Below are positions 1 to 5,939 of a stretch of 6,497 nucleotides of DNA, piece by piece. Within the stretch, counting starts at the first letter, position 1. The number at the start of each line of letters is the position of its first letter. The notes under the pieces are model-generated. The model was not told the DNA's origin. It made no database searches and worked only from the letters and a program-made list of their open reading frames with translations. The stretch is from Sulfurovum sp. (GTDB lineage Bacteria > Campylobacterota > Campylobacteria > Campylobacterales > Sulfurovaceae), in the NCBI GenBank assembly GCA_015661795.1, contig DQVJ01000027.1, forward strand, positions 1 through 6,497. Reading direction: 5' to 3'. Position numbers and translations under genes: made by a program.

Positions 1-351
1 GGAAATCATCAAAAAGGCATCTGTATTCAGTGCATCACCTGCAAGAATAGCAGTCACCTCATCATAACGGATATGCAGTGTTTTATGTCCACGGCGCAAG
101 GGTGCATCGTCCATAGCAGGGAGATCGTCATGTATAAGCGAATAGGTATGAAACATCTCTAGTGCCATAGCCACAGGCAAGGCACCATCATAAAGCATAG
201 GTTCATAAGCATCTACAATACTTAGTAACAACATCGGACGAAAACGTTTCCCCCCAGCGGTGAGCATTACACCCAAAGCATCTTCATAGATTGGATGGAA
301 ACTTGGTGCTTGTGGTAAATTTTTAGAAAGATACGTCTCGAAACGTTGCAT
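1..351 (-). CDS. ispA: Farnesyl/geranyl diphosphate synthase (IspA-type polyprenyl synthetase), partial, C-terminus outside window
   Basis: Class I trans-prenyltransferase that condenses isopentenyl diphosphate with allylic diphosphates in the cytoplasm to make farnesyl-type precursors for quinones and undecaprenyl phosphate. Only the first 117 residues are present, of about 280-300 usual for the family. Visible motifs are the substrate-binding GGKRFRP at 33-39, the first Asp-rich motif DDLPAMDD at 75-82 (Mg-diphosphate binding), and LRRG at 85-88 followed by the usual K-T-x-H. Tyr70, five residues before the first Asp, is the aromatic chain-length position typical of farnesyl synthases, so C15 is the likely product; this part is inference. 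I chose the ATG at 351 because AGGA lies at a normal distance upstream. An in-frame ATG at 357 would have AGG touching it. A TATAAT box at 384-379 on this strand would give a leader of about 20 nt. The second DDxxD motif lies beyond the window. Confidence 0.93.
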   Translation of the reverse strand, partial: MQRFETYLSKNLPQAPSFHPIYEDALGVMLTAGGKRFRPMLLLSIVDAYEPMLYDGALPVAMALEMFHTYSLIHDDLPAMDDAPLRRGHKTLHIRYDEVTAILAGDALNTDAFLMIS

Positions 352-378
352 GCTCATCCTATGTTTTTTATTGGTGAA

Positions 379-401
379 ATTATAGCCAAATAGGCTAAAA
401 T
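379..401. promoter_or_regulatory. Overlapping divergent -10 boxes around an inverted repeat
   Basis: The minus strand has TATAAT at 384-379, reading toward ispA. The plus strand has TAAAAT at 396-401, reading toward the small membrane protein. Between and partly within them is a perfect inverted repeat, TAGCC (383-387) and GGCTA (393-397), with a 5-nt spacer. Extending it over the two -10 boxes gives 9-bp arms with one mismatch. The two polymerase sites overlap, so binding is probably mutually exclusive. No -35 box is evident, as is usual for Campylobacterota promoters. The call rests on pattern only. Confidence 0.5.
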
Positions 402-407
402 ACTTCT

Positions 408-617
408 ATGGATAAAGTACAAAAAACAACAATCATTCTTTGGATAAAGCGTATATTTGGGTTTACAGCTATTTCTTTATGGCTAGTTATTATCTACAGT
501 ATCGCAAAATCCCCCGTTTCTTTTATAGAACAAGCCTCCTACTGTATGATAAGTACGATGATGTTATTTGGATTACTATCTATGGGCTTAAAAGGCTTGG
601 AGTATTGGGAGGAATAA
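408..617 (+). CDS. Small hypothetical membrane protein, 69 aa
   Basis: I do not recognise a family. The predicted 69-residue protein has a short basic N-terminus (MDKVQKTT...WIKR), a hydrophobic segment at about residues 17-33, a short polar stretch (AKSPVSFIEQ), a second hydrophobic segment at about 42-60, and an acidic end (LEYWEE). This suggests a two-helix inner-membrane hairpin with a cytoplasmic N-terminus. It is divergent from ispA and convergent with aroK, so it is probably transcribed alone. No Shine-Dalgarno sequence precedes the ATG. Instead a TAAAAT box ends 6 nt before it, which would put the transcription start at about the A of the ATG (a leaderless message). A second open frame of the same length overlaps at 440-649 but has no comparable membrane pattern or ribosome site. 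The gene call rests on the promoter position and the clean two-helix profile. Confidence 0.6.
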   Translation: MDKVQKTTIILWIKRIFGFTAISLWLVIIYSIAKSPVSFIEQASYCMISTMMLFGLLSMGLKGLEYWEE

Positions 618-666
618 AGAAGGTTAGGCACATAGCCCAAAGTACATGAAGTTTAAAAAATACACC

Positions 667-1179
667 CTACACCTTACATTTATTTGCAATAAAAGTAAGC
701 TGTTCATCCAGTGTCAATCTCTCAACATCTACAACCACGTCGGCTAAAGCATTATACGCCTTTTTACGTTCTTTGTACAGTGCCTTAGCCCTCGTTGCAT
801 CAGAGAACAAAGGACGTTTTGCCAATTTTGATTTAGCGTTTTTTGCTGTCTTGAGGCGGTTATGTATCCATTCAAACGAAGCATCAAGTAAAACCACTGT
901 ACCTAGTTTTTTAAGATTGTTTACCTTATAAAATCCCCCACCACAAGAAATAAAGGTTCCCTTGACACATGACTCTATCCAATCAGCAGTGGCTTGTTCC
1001 TGTTCTCTAAAGTATGCCTCGCCATGTTTGGCAAATATTTTTTTCACTTCTTTGTTTTCTTTAGACTCTATAAGATCATCTGTATCTATAATATATGTTC
1101 CATATTTTTTAGAAAAGGCTCGTGCTGTTGTTCCCTTACCTATGCCCATAAAACCTATTAGAATGATATTTTTTTTCAT
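667..1179 (-). CDS. aroK: Shikimate kinase
   Basis: Cytoplasmic NMP-kinase-fold enzyme that phosphorylates shikimate at the 3-hydroxyl with ATP, the fifth step of the chorismate pathway. The 170-residue length is normal. Visible motifs are the P-loop at 9-17 (GFMGIGKGT), D-T-D-D at 32-35 including the shikimate/Mg-binding aspartate D34, F-R-x-x-E at 57-61 with R58 binding the shikimate carboxylate, the G80-G82 triplet, the lid R122-P123-L-F, and Y135-x-x-R138-x-x-x-Y142 with the late substrate arginine. One oddity is that the residue after the P-loop lysine is Gly16, not the usual Ser/Thr, giving an adenylate-kinase-like GKGT. The start is weakly supported: there is no clear Shine-Dalgarno sequence, and an A8 run directly follows the ATG. 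It lies 17 nt downstream of the unknown protein at 1197-1475 and probably shares its transcript. Confidence 0.93.
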   Translation of the reverse strand: MKKNIILIGFMGIGKGTTARAFSKKYGTYIIDTDDLIESKENKEVKKIFAKHGEAYFREQEQATADWIESCVKGTFISCGGGFYKVNNLKKLGTVVLLDASFEWIHNRLKTAKNAKSKLAKRPLFSDATRAKALYKERKKAYNALADVVVDVERLTLDEQLTFIANKCKV

Positions 1180-1196
1180 AACTATACTTTTAAAAC

Positions 1197-1475
1197 CTAT
1201 ACCATGTTGTAACGGTCAACAATTTTGTTTAGTCTGTTTCTTAGCTTTTTTAACGCATCTGTCGCATTTTTTCCTTCTGCAATCAGTGAAGCAAACTCAT
1301 CAAACTGAATCTTCGCTACCCATAACTCTTTTTTATGTTTTTTAATCCCAACAAAACGGACTTCTCCAAAATGTTCTATGGCCAACTTATAGATGCGATC
1401 TATTCTTTGTTCAACAGTTTTTACTTCTTTGACCTCTTTACTCAACCTGTGTCCTTTGTTATAAAATTTTGGCAT
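1197..1475 (-). CDS. Conserved-looking hypothetical basic protein, 92 aa (start uncertain)
   Basis: Not recognised. The 92-residue product is rich in Lys and Arg and has no membrane segment or signal peptide. The residues suggest an N-terminal helix (about 16-36), two strands around VRFVGIKK and ELWVAKIQF, and a long C-terminal helix (about 69-88). The strand-strand-helix part, including EGKNATDALKKLRNRL, loosely resembles the HicB-type fold, but there is no DNA-binding domain and no HicA partner, so I do not assign it. The ATG at 1475 has no ribosome site, and a TATAAT box lies only 1 nt upstream (1482-1477), so the transcript might start inside the frame. A TTG at 1445, codon 11, has AAAGGA 6 nt upstream and could be the true start, giving 82 residues. 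It is the first gene of an apparent two-gene unit with aroK. Confidence 0.65.
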   Translation of the reverse strand: MPKFYNKGHRLSKEVKEVKTVEQRIDRIYKLAIEHFGEVRFVGIKKHKKELWVAKIQFDEFASLIAEGKNATDALKKLRNRLNKIVDRYNMV

Positions 1476-1482
1476 AATTATA
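1473..1482. promoter_or_regulatory. Overlapping divergent -10 boxes, aroK unit and dehydrogenase
   Basis: The minus strand reads GGTATAATT, with TATAAT at 1482-1477, a good -10 box for the aroK unit. The same bases on the plus strand give CATAAT at 1473-1478, a weaker -10 box whose start point would leave a leader of about 25 nt before the dehydrogenase ATG at 1511. The core ATAATTAT (1474-1481) is a perfect palindrome, so one AT-rich patch may serve both directions. Confidence 0.45.
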
Positions 1483-1510
1483 CCATAGAGTATTACGAAA
1501 GGATTACAAG

Positions 1511-2224
1511 ATGCACAACATACTTATCACAGGTATCGGCTCAGGTCTTGGGGAAGCATTGGCAAAAGAATATTTGGCTGAGGGGTATCAGGTCTATGCC
1601 ATCGGTCGTACCTTTCCCAAGATTTTAGACAGCCATCCCCACTTCTTCTTTTTCCCTTACGACTTAAGCAATACCGTTATGATACAAAAAACAATAAAAG
1701 ATTTTATCATGAACCATACGTTTGAAACTGTCATTTTAAATGCAGGGGTGTTGGGGGAGATTAACCCCTTGAATCAAACCGATTTGGCACAAATAAAAAC
1801 GGTAATGGAGCTCAATGTATGGGCCAATAAAGAACTCATCGATGTACTTTCTACATATACGAACGTCAAACAGATAGTGGGTATCTCTTCTGGGGCTTCG
1901 GTCAATGGCTCCAAAGGTTGGGGTGCATACTCTCTTTCTAAATCAGGTCTCAATATGCTCCTAAATCTTTATGCAAAAGAGTTACCAGACATCCACTTCA
2001 CATCACTTGCACCAGGTGTCATCCGTACCCCTATGGTGCAACATATAATAGATACCGTTGATGAAGAAGAATTTCCTTCAGCCAAAAAACTCAAAAGAGG
2101 GCCCATACAAACACCTCAAGATGCAGCAAAACGTTTGATAGAAATCTTCCCTACCTTGTTCCAGTATGAAAGTGGCCGTTTTTTAGATGTGCGGGCGATT
2201 GACAATGATATTGAGATACTGTAA
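1511..2224 (+). CDS. Short-chain dehydrogenase/reductase (SDR), classical type
   Basis: Cytoplasmic NAD(P)-dependent oxidoreductase of the classical SDR family, 237 residues, a normal length. The Rossmann cofactor motif T-G-x-x-x-G-x-G is at 7-14. D51 (YDLSN) is the usual adenine-contacting aspartate. N77-A-G is at 77-79, the active-site Asn is N102, a Ser pair is at 126-127, and the catalytic Y140-x-x-x-K144 is followed by P-G-V-x-R-T-P at 168-174. All catalytic residues are present, so it should be active. The arginine at the end of the second strand (IGRT, R33) suggests NADP(H) preference; this is inference. The substrate cannot be read. The overall form is like the benzil/sepiapterin-reductase group. 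The start is well supported by AAAGGA at 1498-1503, 7 nt before the ATG. It is a single gene, divergent from the aroK unit and convergent with the MATE gene (5-bp gap, no visible terminator). Confidence 0.9.
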   Translation: MHNILITGIGSGLGEALAKEYLAEGYQVYAIGRTFPKILDSHPHFFFFPYDLSNTVMIQKTIKDFIMNHTFETVILNAGVLGEINPLNQTDLAQIKTVMELNVWANKELIDVLSTYTNVKQIVGISSGASVNGSKGWGAYSLSKSGLNMLLNLYAKELPDIHFTSLAPGVIRTPMVQHIIDTVDEEEFPSAKKLKRGPIQTPQDAAKRLIEIFPTLFQYESGRFLDVRAIDNDIEIL

Positions 2225-2229
2225 GTATT

Positions 2230-3477
2230 TTAGACCTTAATCTTCTGCCACTCCCCTTTGTCAAAAGTTCTCCATAACCAGATAGCTTTGACAAAGGTGT
2301 CTGAAATCATCGCAAAATACACTACCATGATGTTTTCAAAATACCAAGAGAGTAAAAATGCAGGGATGATACGTACCAGCCAGAGGGAGGTCAATGTGAT
2401 TTTTAACGTTCGTTTTGTATCGCCTGCACCCCTTAGGGCACCCGAAAGTACAAAATTAAACGCTAAAGGGATTTGGGATACACCTACGATACGCAAATAA
2501 AGACTGGCTTCTTCTATAGTCTGTATATCATCTGTAAAGATCCATACGATTTTCTCTGGCATAAATATCATAAAAAATGACAAGACAAACATAAACCCCA
2601 CAGTGTATTTGAGTACAAGTAAAACATCTTCTCTGGCTTGCAAAGGTTTTTTAGCCCCTAGTCCCTGCCCCATGAGTGCCATAGCTGCAAGTGTAAACCC
2701 AACGCCTGGCATAAAAGCCAAACCCTCTACACGCAACCCTATCTGATACCCCGCAAGAACCTCTGTACCAAACTGCGTGATAATGACCGTAAAAAGCATA
2801 AATGAACCGAAAGTAAGTATCCGTTCAAATGAAGCAGGTATGCCTACTTTTATCGCACGTTTCATGAGTGAAGTAGAATAGTGCCACAAAGAGATGTACG
2901 GCATTTTATTTTTTAAATACAAATAGAGATAGATGCATAGTTCCAAAATGTTCACTATCACTGTACCTACAGCTGCACCCATCACTCCAAGTTCAGGGAA
3001 CCCCAAATTACCAAAAATAAAAAGATAGTTTAAAAATACATTGAGAAAGATGGAGGCTATCTTGATATACATTGGAGTTTTTGTATCTCCTGCAGCATTG
3101 AGTGCTGTCACAAAAACAAGTTTTACCATCACGAAAGGCAGCATCCATGTCAGCATCTGTACATAGTCTTCTCCCAACACTACTACTTGAGATGCCGTAC
3201 CAAACCATACATAGATATGGGATGACAAGACATACCATAACAACATCATGGGCAAAGACAAGAACAAAGCAAAACGAAGTAGCGTTGAAAGTCCCAAAGA
3301 AGCCTGCTTCATCTTCCCTGCACCTACAAACCGTGACAGCAATGCTGAGGTACCTACATGCAACAAAGTCAATACTGCAAATACAAACATAAGTGACTGT
3401 AACCCCAGTCCCACCGCAGCAACGGCAAAGGCAGAAATACGACCCACCATGATAAGGTCTGTAATCACCTGTAGCAT
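2230..3477 (-). CDS. MATE family multidrug/Na+ efflux transporter
   Basis: Inner-membrane antiporter of the multidrug and toxic compound extrusion (MATE) family. It should export organic cations or other small molecules using a Na+ or H+ gradient; the substrate is unknown. From the ATG at 3477 it has 415 residues with about 11-12 hydrophobic segments. The internal duplication of the family is clear: an N-half with MVGRIS at 10-15 and A-G-D-T-K at 129-133, and a C-half with VGIPASFER at 211-219 and A-G-D-T-K at 351-355. The start is doubtful. The frame stays open 30 codons further upstream and encodes the expected first-helix sequence (KLSIPAAINSLLD), but without ATG, GTG or TTG, and the ATG at 3477 has no ribosome site. 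With 26 more codons it would be 441 residues, a typical family length. It is the last gene of the nnr-purN cluster. Confidence 0.92.
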   Translation of the reverse strand: MLQVITDLIMVGRISAFAVAAVGLGLQSLMFVFAVLTLLHVGTSALLSRFVGAGKMKQASLGLSTLLRFALFLSLPMMLLWYVLSSHIYVWFGTASQVVVLGEDYVQMLTWMLPFVMVKLVFVTALNAAGDTKTPMYIKIASIFLNVFLNYLFIFGNLGFPELGVMGAAVGTVIVNILELCIYLYLYLKNKMPYISLWHYSTSLMKRAIKVGIPASFERILTFGSFMLFTVIITQFGTEVLAGYQIGLRVEGLAFMPGVGFTLAAMALMGQGLGAKKPLQAREDVLLVLKYTVGFMFVLSFFMIFMPEKIVWIFTDDIQTIEEASLYLRIVGVSQIPLAFNFVLSGALRGAGDTKRTLKITLTSLWLVRIIPAFLLSWYFENIMVVYFAMISDTFVKAIWLWRTFDKGEWQKIKV

Positions 3478-3567
3478 ATCAAGTAAAGAGTTGATGGCTG
3501 CTGGTATGGAAAGCTTCAGTATTTTTTGATGTTTAGTTGGGAAAAAGTCTAAGATACTTTTACCCCG
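3478..3567 (-). other. In-frame upstream extension of the MATE gene lacking a standard start codon
   Basis: The MATE frame is open from a TGA at 3570-3568 to the ATG at 3477. The encoded residues before that ATG include FFPTKHQKILKLSIP and AAINSLLD, a typical MATE N-terminus leading into helix 1, so this DNA is very probably coding. No ATG, GTG or TTG occurs in it. The most natural candidate is ATC at 3555-3553, which lies 4 nt past the stop of the preceding gene and 7 nt after GGGG. ATA (3522) and CTG (3519) are poorer candidates with no ribosome site. Confidence 0.6.
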
Positions 3568-3880
3568 TCATCTGCGAAATATAAACGTATAACAGCACTA
3601 TCGTCAAAGAGGCAGTTCCCATCATCCATATGGTAGCAACTAACATATGTCCTGCATTAAACATCTGTCTGTACTTGTAAAGCAATATAGGAAATATCAC
3701 CAAAGCTATCACAACAGGAAAATACATCACTGGGCTTGCTCCATACTGTTTTATCGCGTAGCCCACCGCCAAAAAAGATGTATAGATAATAATATATACG
3801 ATGGAGAGGACAAGCATCTGAGCAAGCATGAAAATCACTTTCATCCCTGACTGATTCCTTTTGTCAGTATACTTTTCCAC
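3560..3880 (-). CDS. Small hypothetical membrane protein, three predicted helices
   Basis: No family recognised. From the GTG at 3880 the product is 106 residues: a polar basic N-terminus (EKYTDKRNQSG) and three hydrophobic segments at about 15-40, 51-68 and 80-101, ending SQMTG. It is an inner-membrane protein, probably N-terminus in. Three starts are possible. A TTG at 3910 would overlap purN by 31 nt. The GTG at 3880 shares one base with the purN stop (TAGTG) and suits translational coupling. An ATG at 3844 has AAAAGGA 11 nt upstream and gives 94 residues. I favour the GTG, without strong evidence. It sits between purN and the MATE gene and reads in the same direction; a helper role for the transporter is conceivable but unsupported. 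Confidence 0.72.
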   Translation of the reverse strand: MEKYTDKRNQSGMKVIFMLAQMLVLSIVYIIIYTSFLAVGYAIKQYGASPVMYFPVVIALVIFPILLYKYRQMFNAGHMLVATIWMMGTASLTIVLLYVYISQMTG

Positions 3881-4440
3881 TACTGGTTCGCTTCTTTTAG
3901 TACTAAGCAAATTGCTTCACTTAAGGCCTCTTTTTCGATGGTACGGATTTGTCTGTCATACGCTTCAAAATCCAAACCTTCTTTAGACAACGTCATTTGT
4001 AAAATCACTTCACCCCCGTCAAGTTCTGAACTCACATAATGGACAGAAACACCACCTTCATCGTATGTATCTTTATACGATTTTTCGATAGCGTTTAGTC
4101 CTTTATGTCTAGGGAGTAGTGACGGGTGCAGGTTTATTGCCTTAACCTGCTCTGTAAACACTGGTGTTAAAATACGCATAAATCCGGCCAATACTGTTAA
4201 GTCTGGACTATATGTCTGAAGTGTTTGCACCAGCATAGCATCAAAATCTTCTCGGGTTTGATATGTTTTAGAATCTATAACCTCCAAAGGAATATGATGC
4301 GCTTTGGCTATAGAAATGCCTTGTGCATCTGGGTTATTTGTCAACGCTACAGCCACTTCACAGACCTTGCCATGTAAAGTTTGAACAATATGGGCAAAGT
4401 TTGAGCCTCTACCGCTAAAAAGTATCGCTATTTTTTTCAT
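3880..4440 (-). CDS. purN: Phosphoribosylglycinamide formyltransferase, 10-formyl-THF-dependent (GART)
   Basis: Cytoplasmic enzyme of de novo purine synthesis that transfers the formyl group of 10-formyltetrahydrofolate to GAR to make FGAR. It has 186 residues, slightly shorter than the E. coli enzyme. The phosphate-binding loop SGRGSN is at 9-14, the LAGFMRIL segment at 84-91, and the catalytic triad N103, H105 (INLHPSLLP) and D141 (SELDGGEV), each exactly three positions before the E. coli residues. It should be active. The nnr stop lies 15 nt upstream, so co-transcription is likely. No good Shine-Dalgarno sequence precedes the ATG, but TAAAAT at 4452-4447 ends 6 nt before it and could start an internal leaderless message. 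The downstream membrane-protein gene overlaps its stop. A second, unrelated enzyme for the same reaction (PurT) begins at 6338. Confidence 0.96.
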   Translation of the reverse strand: MKKIAILFSGRGSNFAHIVQTLHGKVCEVAVALTNNPDAQGISIAKAHHIPLEVIDSKTYQTREDFDAMLVQTLQTYSPDLTVLAGFMRILTPVFTEQVKAINLHPSLLPRHKGLNAIEKSYKDTYDEGGVSVHYVSSELDGGEVILQMTLSKEGLDFEAYDRQIRTIEKEALSEAICLVLKEANQ

Positions 4441-4452
4441 GGGCGCATTTTA

Positions 4453-4474
4453 CTCTAATTTACCTCTAATTTAC
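4453..4474. repeat. 11-bp perfect tandem duplication at the 3' end of nnr
   Basis: CTCTAATTTAC occurs twice in direct succession (4453-4463 and 4464-4474). The repeat spans the last codons and stop of the nnr gene. Because 11 is not a multiple of 3, the second copy is read in another frame and supplies the TAG stop. Removing one copy would end the protein at a TAA two residues earlier, so the duplication only adds Val-Asn. It also widens the gap before purN. Confidence 0.8.
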
Positions 4475-5861
4475 CTACTTGGACTATCAAATCTGTAGGT
4501 AACATAGCATAAGAAGCTCCATCATAGGCATTTGAAGCGAGTACTAATGCCAACGAAGCATGTATAGCCGCATCAAGCGCACTATACCCTTGTGCCAGTA
4601 ACGAGACGATAAGCCCAGAGAGTACATCTCCGCTGCCACCTTTTGAAAGTTTTGCACATCCCAAAGCATTAATATACAACGTTTCTTCTTGCATGATGAG
4701 TGTATTTGCCCCTTTAAGTAAAAGGGTCACATGTGGATATTTGGCATTGAACATACGGATGATTTCAAAACGTTTAGACTGTACTTGGGCTACAGTCAAT
4801 ACTTTTTTGGTAAGAATTTTCCACATGATGACAAACTCTTTAGGGTGCGGGGTAATGACTATTTCTCTGTCTTTTTGTTCAAGTACTGACAAAAGTTCTT
4901 TGCTTAAAAAAGCATCTGCATCTAGTACTATAGGCAAATGACTCTTGAGTACGTATTTTTCTAAAAATTCACTCTCAAAGTGAGCACCCAGTCCCATACC
5001 TATTGCCAAAGCGGTGGCATTATCAGGCACTACCGTTGAGTGCATCAAATATGCGGGAGAAGAAACCTTCTCATGCACCACCAATGTCGTAAGCCCTGTA
5101 CCAAAAGTAGCAGAAGCCATCCCTGAAATGATGCCTGCTCCCTCTTTTTCCCCACAAAAAACAGCTGCGTGTCCATAACTGCCTTTATGACTGTTTTGTG
5201 TTATACGTAAAGGCAATTTTACATCATTTTTCTCAAGTAAATATGTCTGACACTCAGATTCATACATCTTACTGCTTACACCTAAGTTGCTACAAATCAC
5301 CTCTCCTACAACATCTTTATTCTCATCCACATACAGTGCTTCCATTCTCGCACCCATCGTTATAGTCACATCTGCTATAAAAGCCATAGGCATCAACCCA
5401 TGTATACCCACTCCTGTAGGCACATCACAAGCAATTTTATATCCCTCATAGCTGTTGAGTTGATGTAAAATATGTTGTGTTTTTTCATCCAAAGGCTTAT
5501 TCAGCCCCGCACCCAGTAATGCATCAACGATGATATCAGCACTCTCCATCTTTTCTACCATTTTAACACCCACTTTCTGAGCCCTTTCCAGCTGGATTTT
5601 TGCCATAGGAGATTTGACACCAAAAGGCAGATAAAGCTGTATGTCATACTCACCACAAAGTTGTCGTGCAAGCACCACACCATCTGCACCATTGTTCCCC
5701 ATACCTGAGACAATCAAAACAGAACTACCTTGACTAAAATGGCTCCGAATATAGTTTGTCATACCTGCAGCTGCATGCTCCATAAGTATATCTTCAGTGA
5801 GTCCAAACTTTTCATAACATCTCTTATCCAAATCATAACAATTCTGGTAAACTTTTTGCAT
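4455..5861 (-). CDS. nnr: Bifunctional NAD(P)H-hydrate epimerase / ADP-dependent NAD(P)H-hydrate dehydratase (YjeF)
   Basis: Metabolite-repair enzyme that restores hydrated NAD(P)H. The N-terminal YjeF_N domain (about 1-210) interconverts R- and S-NAD(P)HX. The C-terminal ribokinase-like domain (about 220-468) dehydrates S-NAD(P)HX using a nucleotide. In the epimerase half, G-M-G-N-N-G-A-D-G is at 53-61, the active-site D113 is in IVDALLGAG, and CDVPTG is at 145-150. In the dehydratase half, HKGSYGHA is at 225-232, DADAF at 314-318, T-P-H-P-K-E at 337-342, LLKGAN at 381-386, and G-G-S-G-D at 408-412 with the catalytic D412. Both halves look intact at 468 residues. The loop reads NNGAD where many homologues have NNGGD. 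The start is firm: AGGAG lies 8 nt before the ATG, with an extended -10 box upstream. It is the first gene of the nnr-purN-membrane protein-MATE cluster and is divergent from rpsU. Confidence 0.95.
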   Translation of the reverse strand: MQKVYQNCYDLDKRCYEKFGLTEDILMEHAAAGMTNYIRSHFSQGSSVLIVSGMGNNGADGVVLARQLCGEYDIQLYLPFGVKSPMAKIQLERAQKVGVKMVEKMESADIIVDALLGAGLNKPLDEKTQHILHQLNSYEGYKIACDVPTGVGIHGLMPMAFIADVTITMGARMEALYVDENKDVVGEVICSNLGVSSKMYESECQTYLLEKNDVKLPLRITQNSHKGSYGHAAVFCGEKEGAGIISGMASATFGTGLTTLVVHEKVSSPAYLMHSTVVPDNATALAIGMGLGAHFESEFLEKYVLKSHLPIVLDADAFLSKELLSVLEQKDREIVITPHPKEFVIMWKILTKKVLTVAQVQSKRFEIIRMFNAKYPHVTLLLKGANTLIMQEETLYINALGCAKLSKGGSGDVLSGLIVSLLAQGYSALDAAIHASLALVLASNAYDGASYAMLPTDLIVQVGKLEVN

Positions 5862-5886
5862 TTTTGATACTCCTCTTATAATATTT

Positions 5887-5895
5887 ATTTTATCA
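5887..5895 (-). promoter_or_regulatory. Extended -10 promoter element for nnr
   Basis: The minus strand reads TGATAAAAT, an extended -10 box (TGn plus TAAAAT, the hexamer at 5892-5887). A start near 5880 would give a leader of about 19 nt that includes the AAGAGGAGT ribosome site of nnr. It probably drives the whole four-gene cluster. No -35 box is seen. Confidence 0.55.
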
Positions 5896-5914
5896 CAACT
5901 TAATAATCTTTAGA

Positions 5915-5920
5915 TATAAT
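5915..5920 (+). promoter_or_regulatory. -10 box of the rpsU promoter
   Basis: A perfect TATAAT (within TAGATATAATTC) lies 67 nt before the rpsU start codon. The upstream DNA is AT-rich with T-runs but lacks a -35 consensus, as is usual in Campylobacterota. A start near 5927 would give a leader of about 60 nt, long for this window and rich in inverted repeats. Confidence 0.65.
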
Positions 5921-5939
5921 TCTGCACTTTATTGACATT

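Noticed and set aside
53..61. A defence, CRISPR or mobile system in the window
   Set aside because: I looked on both strands for repeat-spacer patterns, transposase motifs, att-like repeats and toxin-antitoxin pairs; apart from the weak HicB-like hint at 1197-1475 nothing supports one.
440..649. Second 69-codon open frame overlapping the small membrane protein
   Set aside because: No ribosome site, no -10 box at a useful distance and a composition that looks like a frame shadow of 408-617; two overlapping genes of this size are not supported.
1169..1176. Run of eight A (minus strand) just after the aroK ATG as a phase-variation tract
   Set aside because: Lys-Lys-Asn codons in an AT-rich genome produce such runs often (purN has a similar A7); phase switching of an essential biosynthetic kinase is unlikely, and known switches in this group mostly use poly-G/C.
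962..1345. Open frame on the plus strand across aroK and the unknown protein
   Set aside because: Antisense to two better supported minus-strand genes; the product is low-complexity Ser/Leu/Phe-rich, as expected from the complement of Lys-rich coding.
2225..2229. A terminator or hidden gene between the dehydrogenase and MATE genes
   Set aside because: Only 5 bp separate the two stops and no hairpin with a T-run is visible.
3102..3529. Plus-strand open frames (96 and 93 codons) opposite the MATE gene
   Set aside because: Antisense shadows of a clear transporter gene with no ribosome sites.
3881..3910. TTG at 3910 as start of the small membrane protein
   Set aside because: It would overlap purN by 31 nt with no ribosome site; the GTG overlapping the purN stop or the ATG at 3844 fit better.
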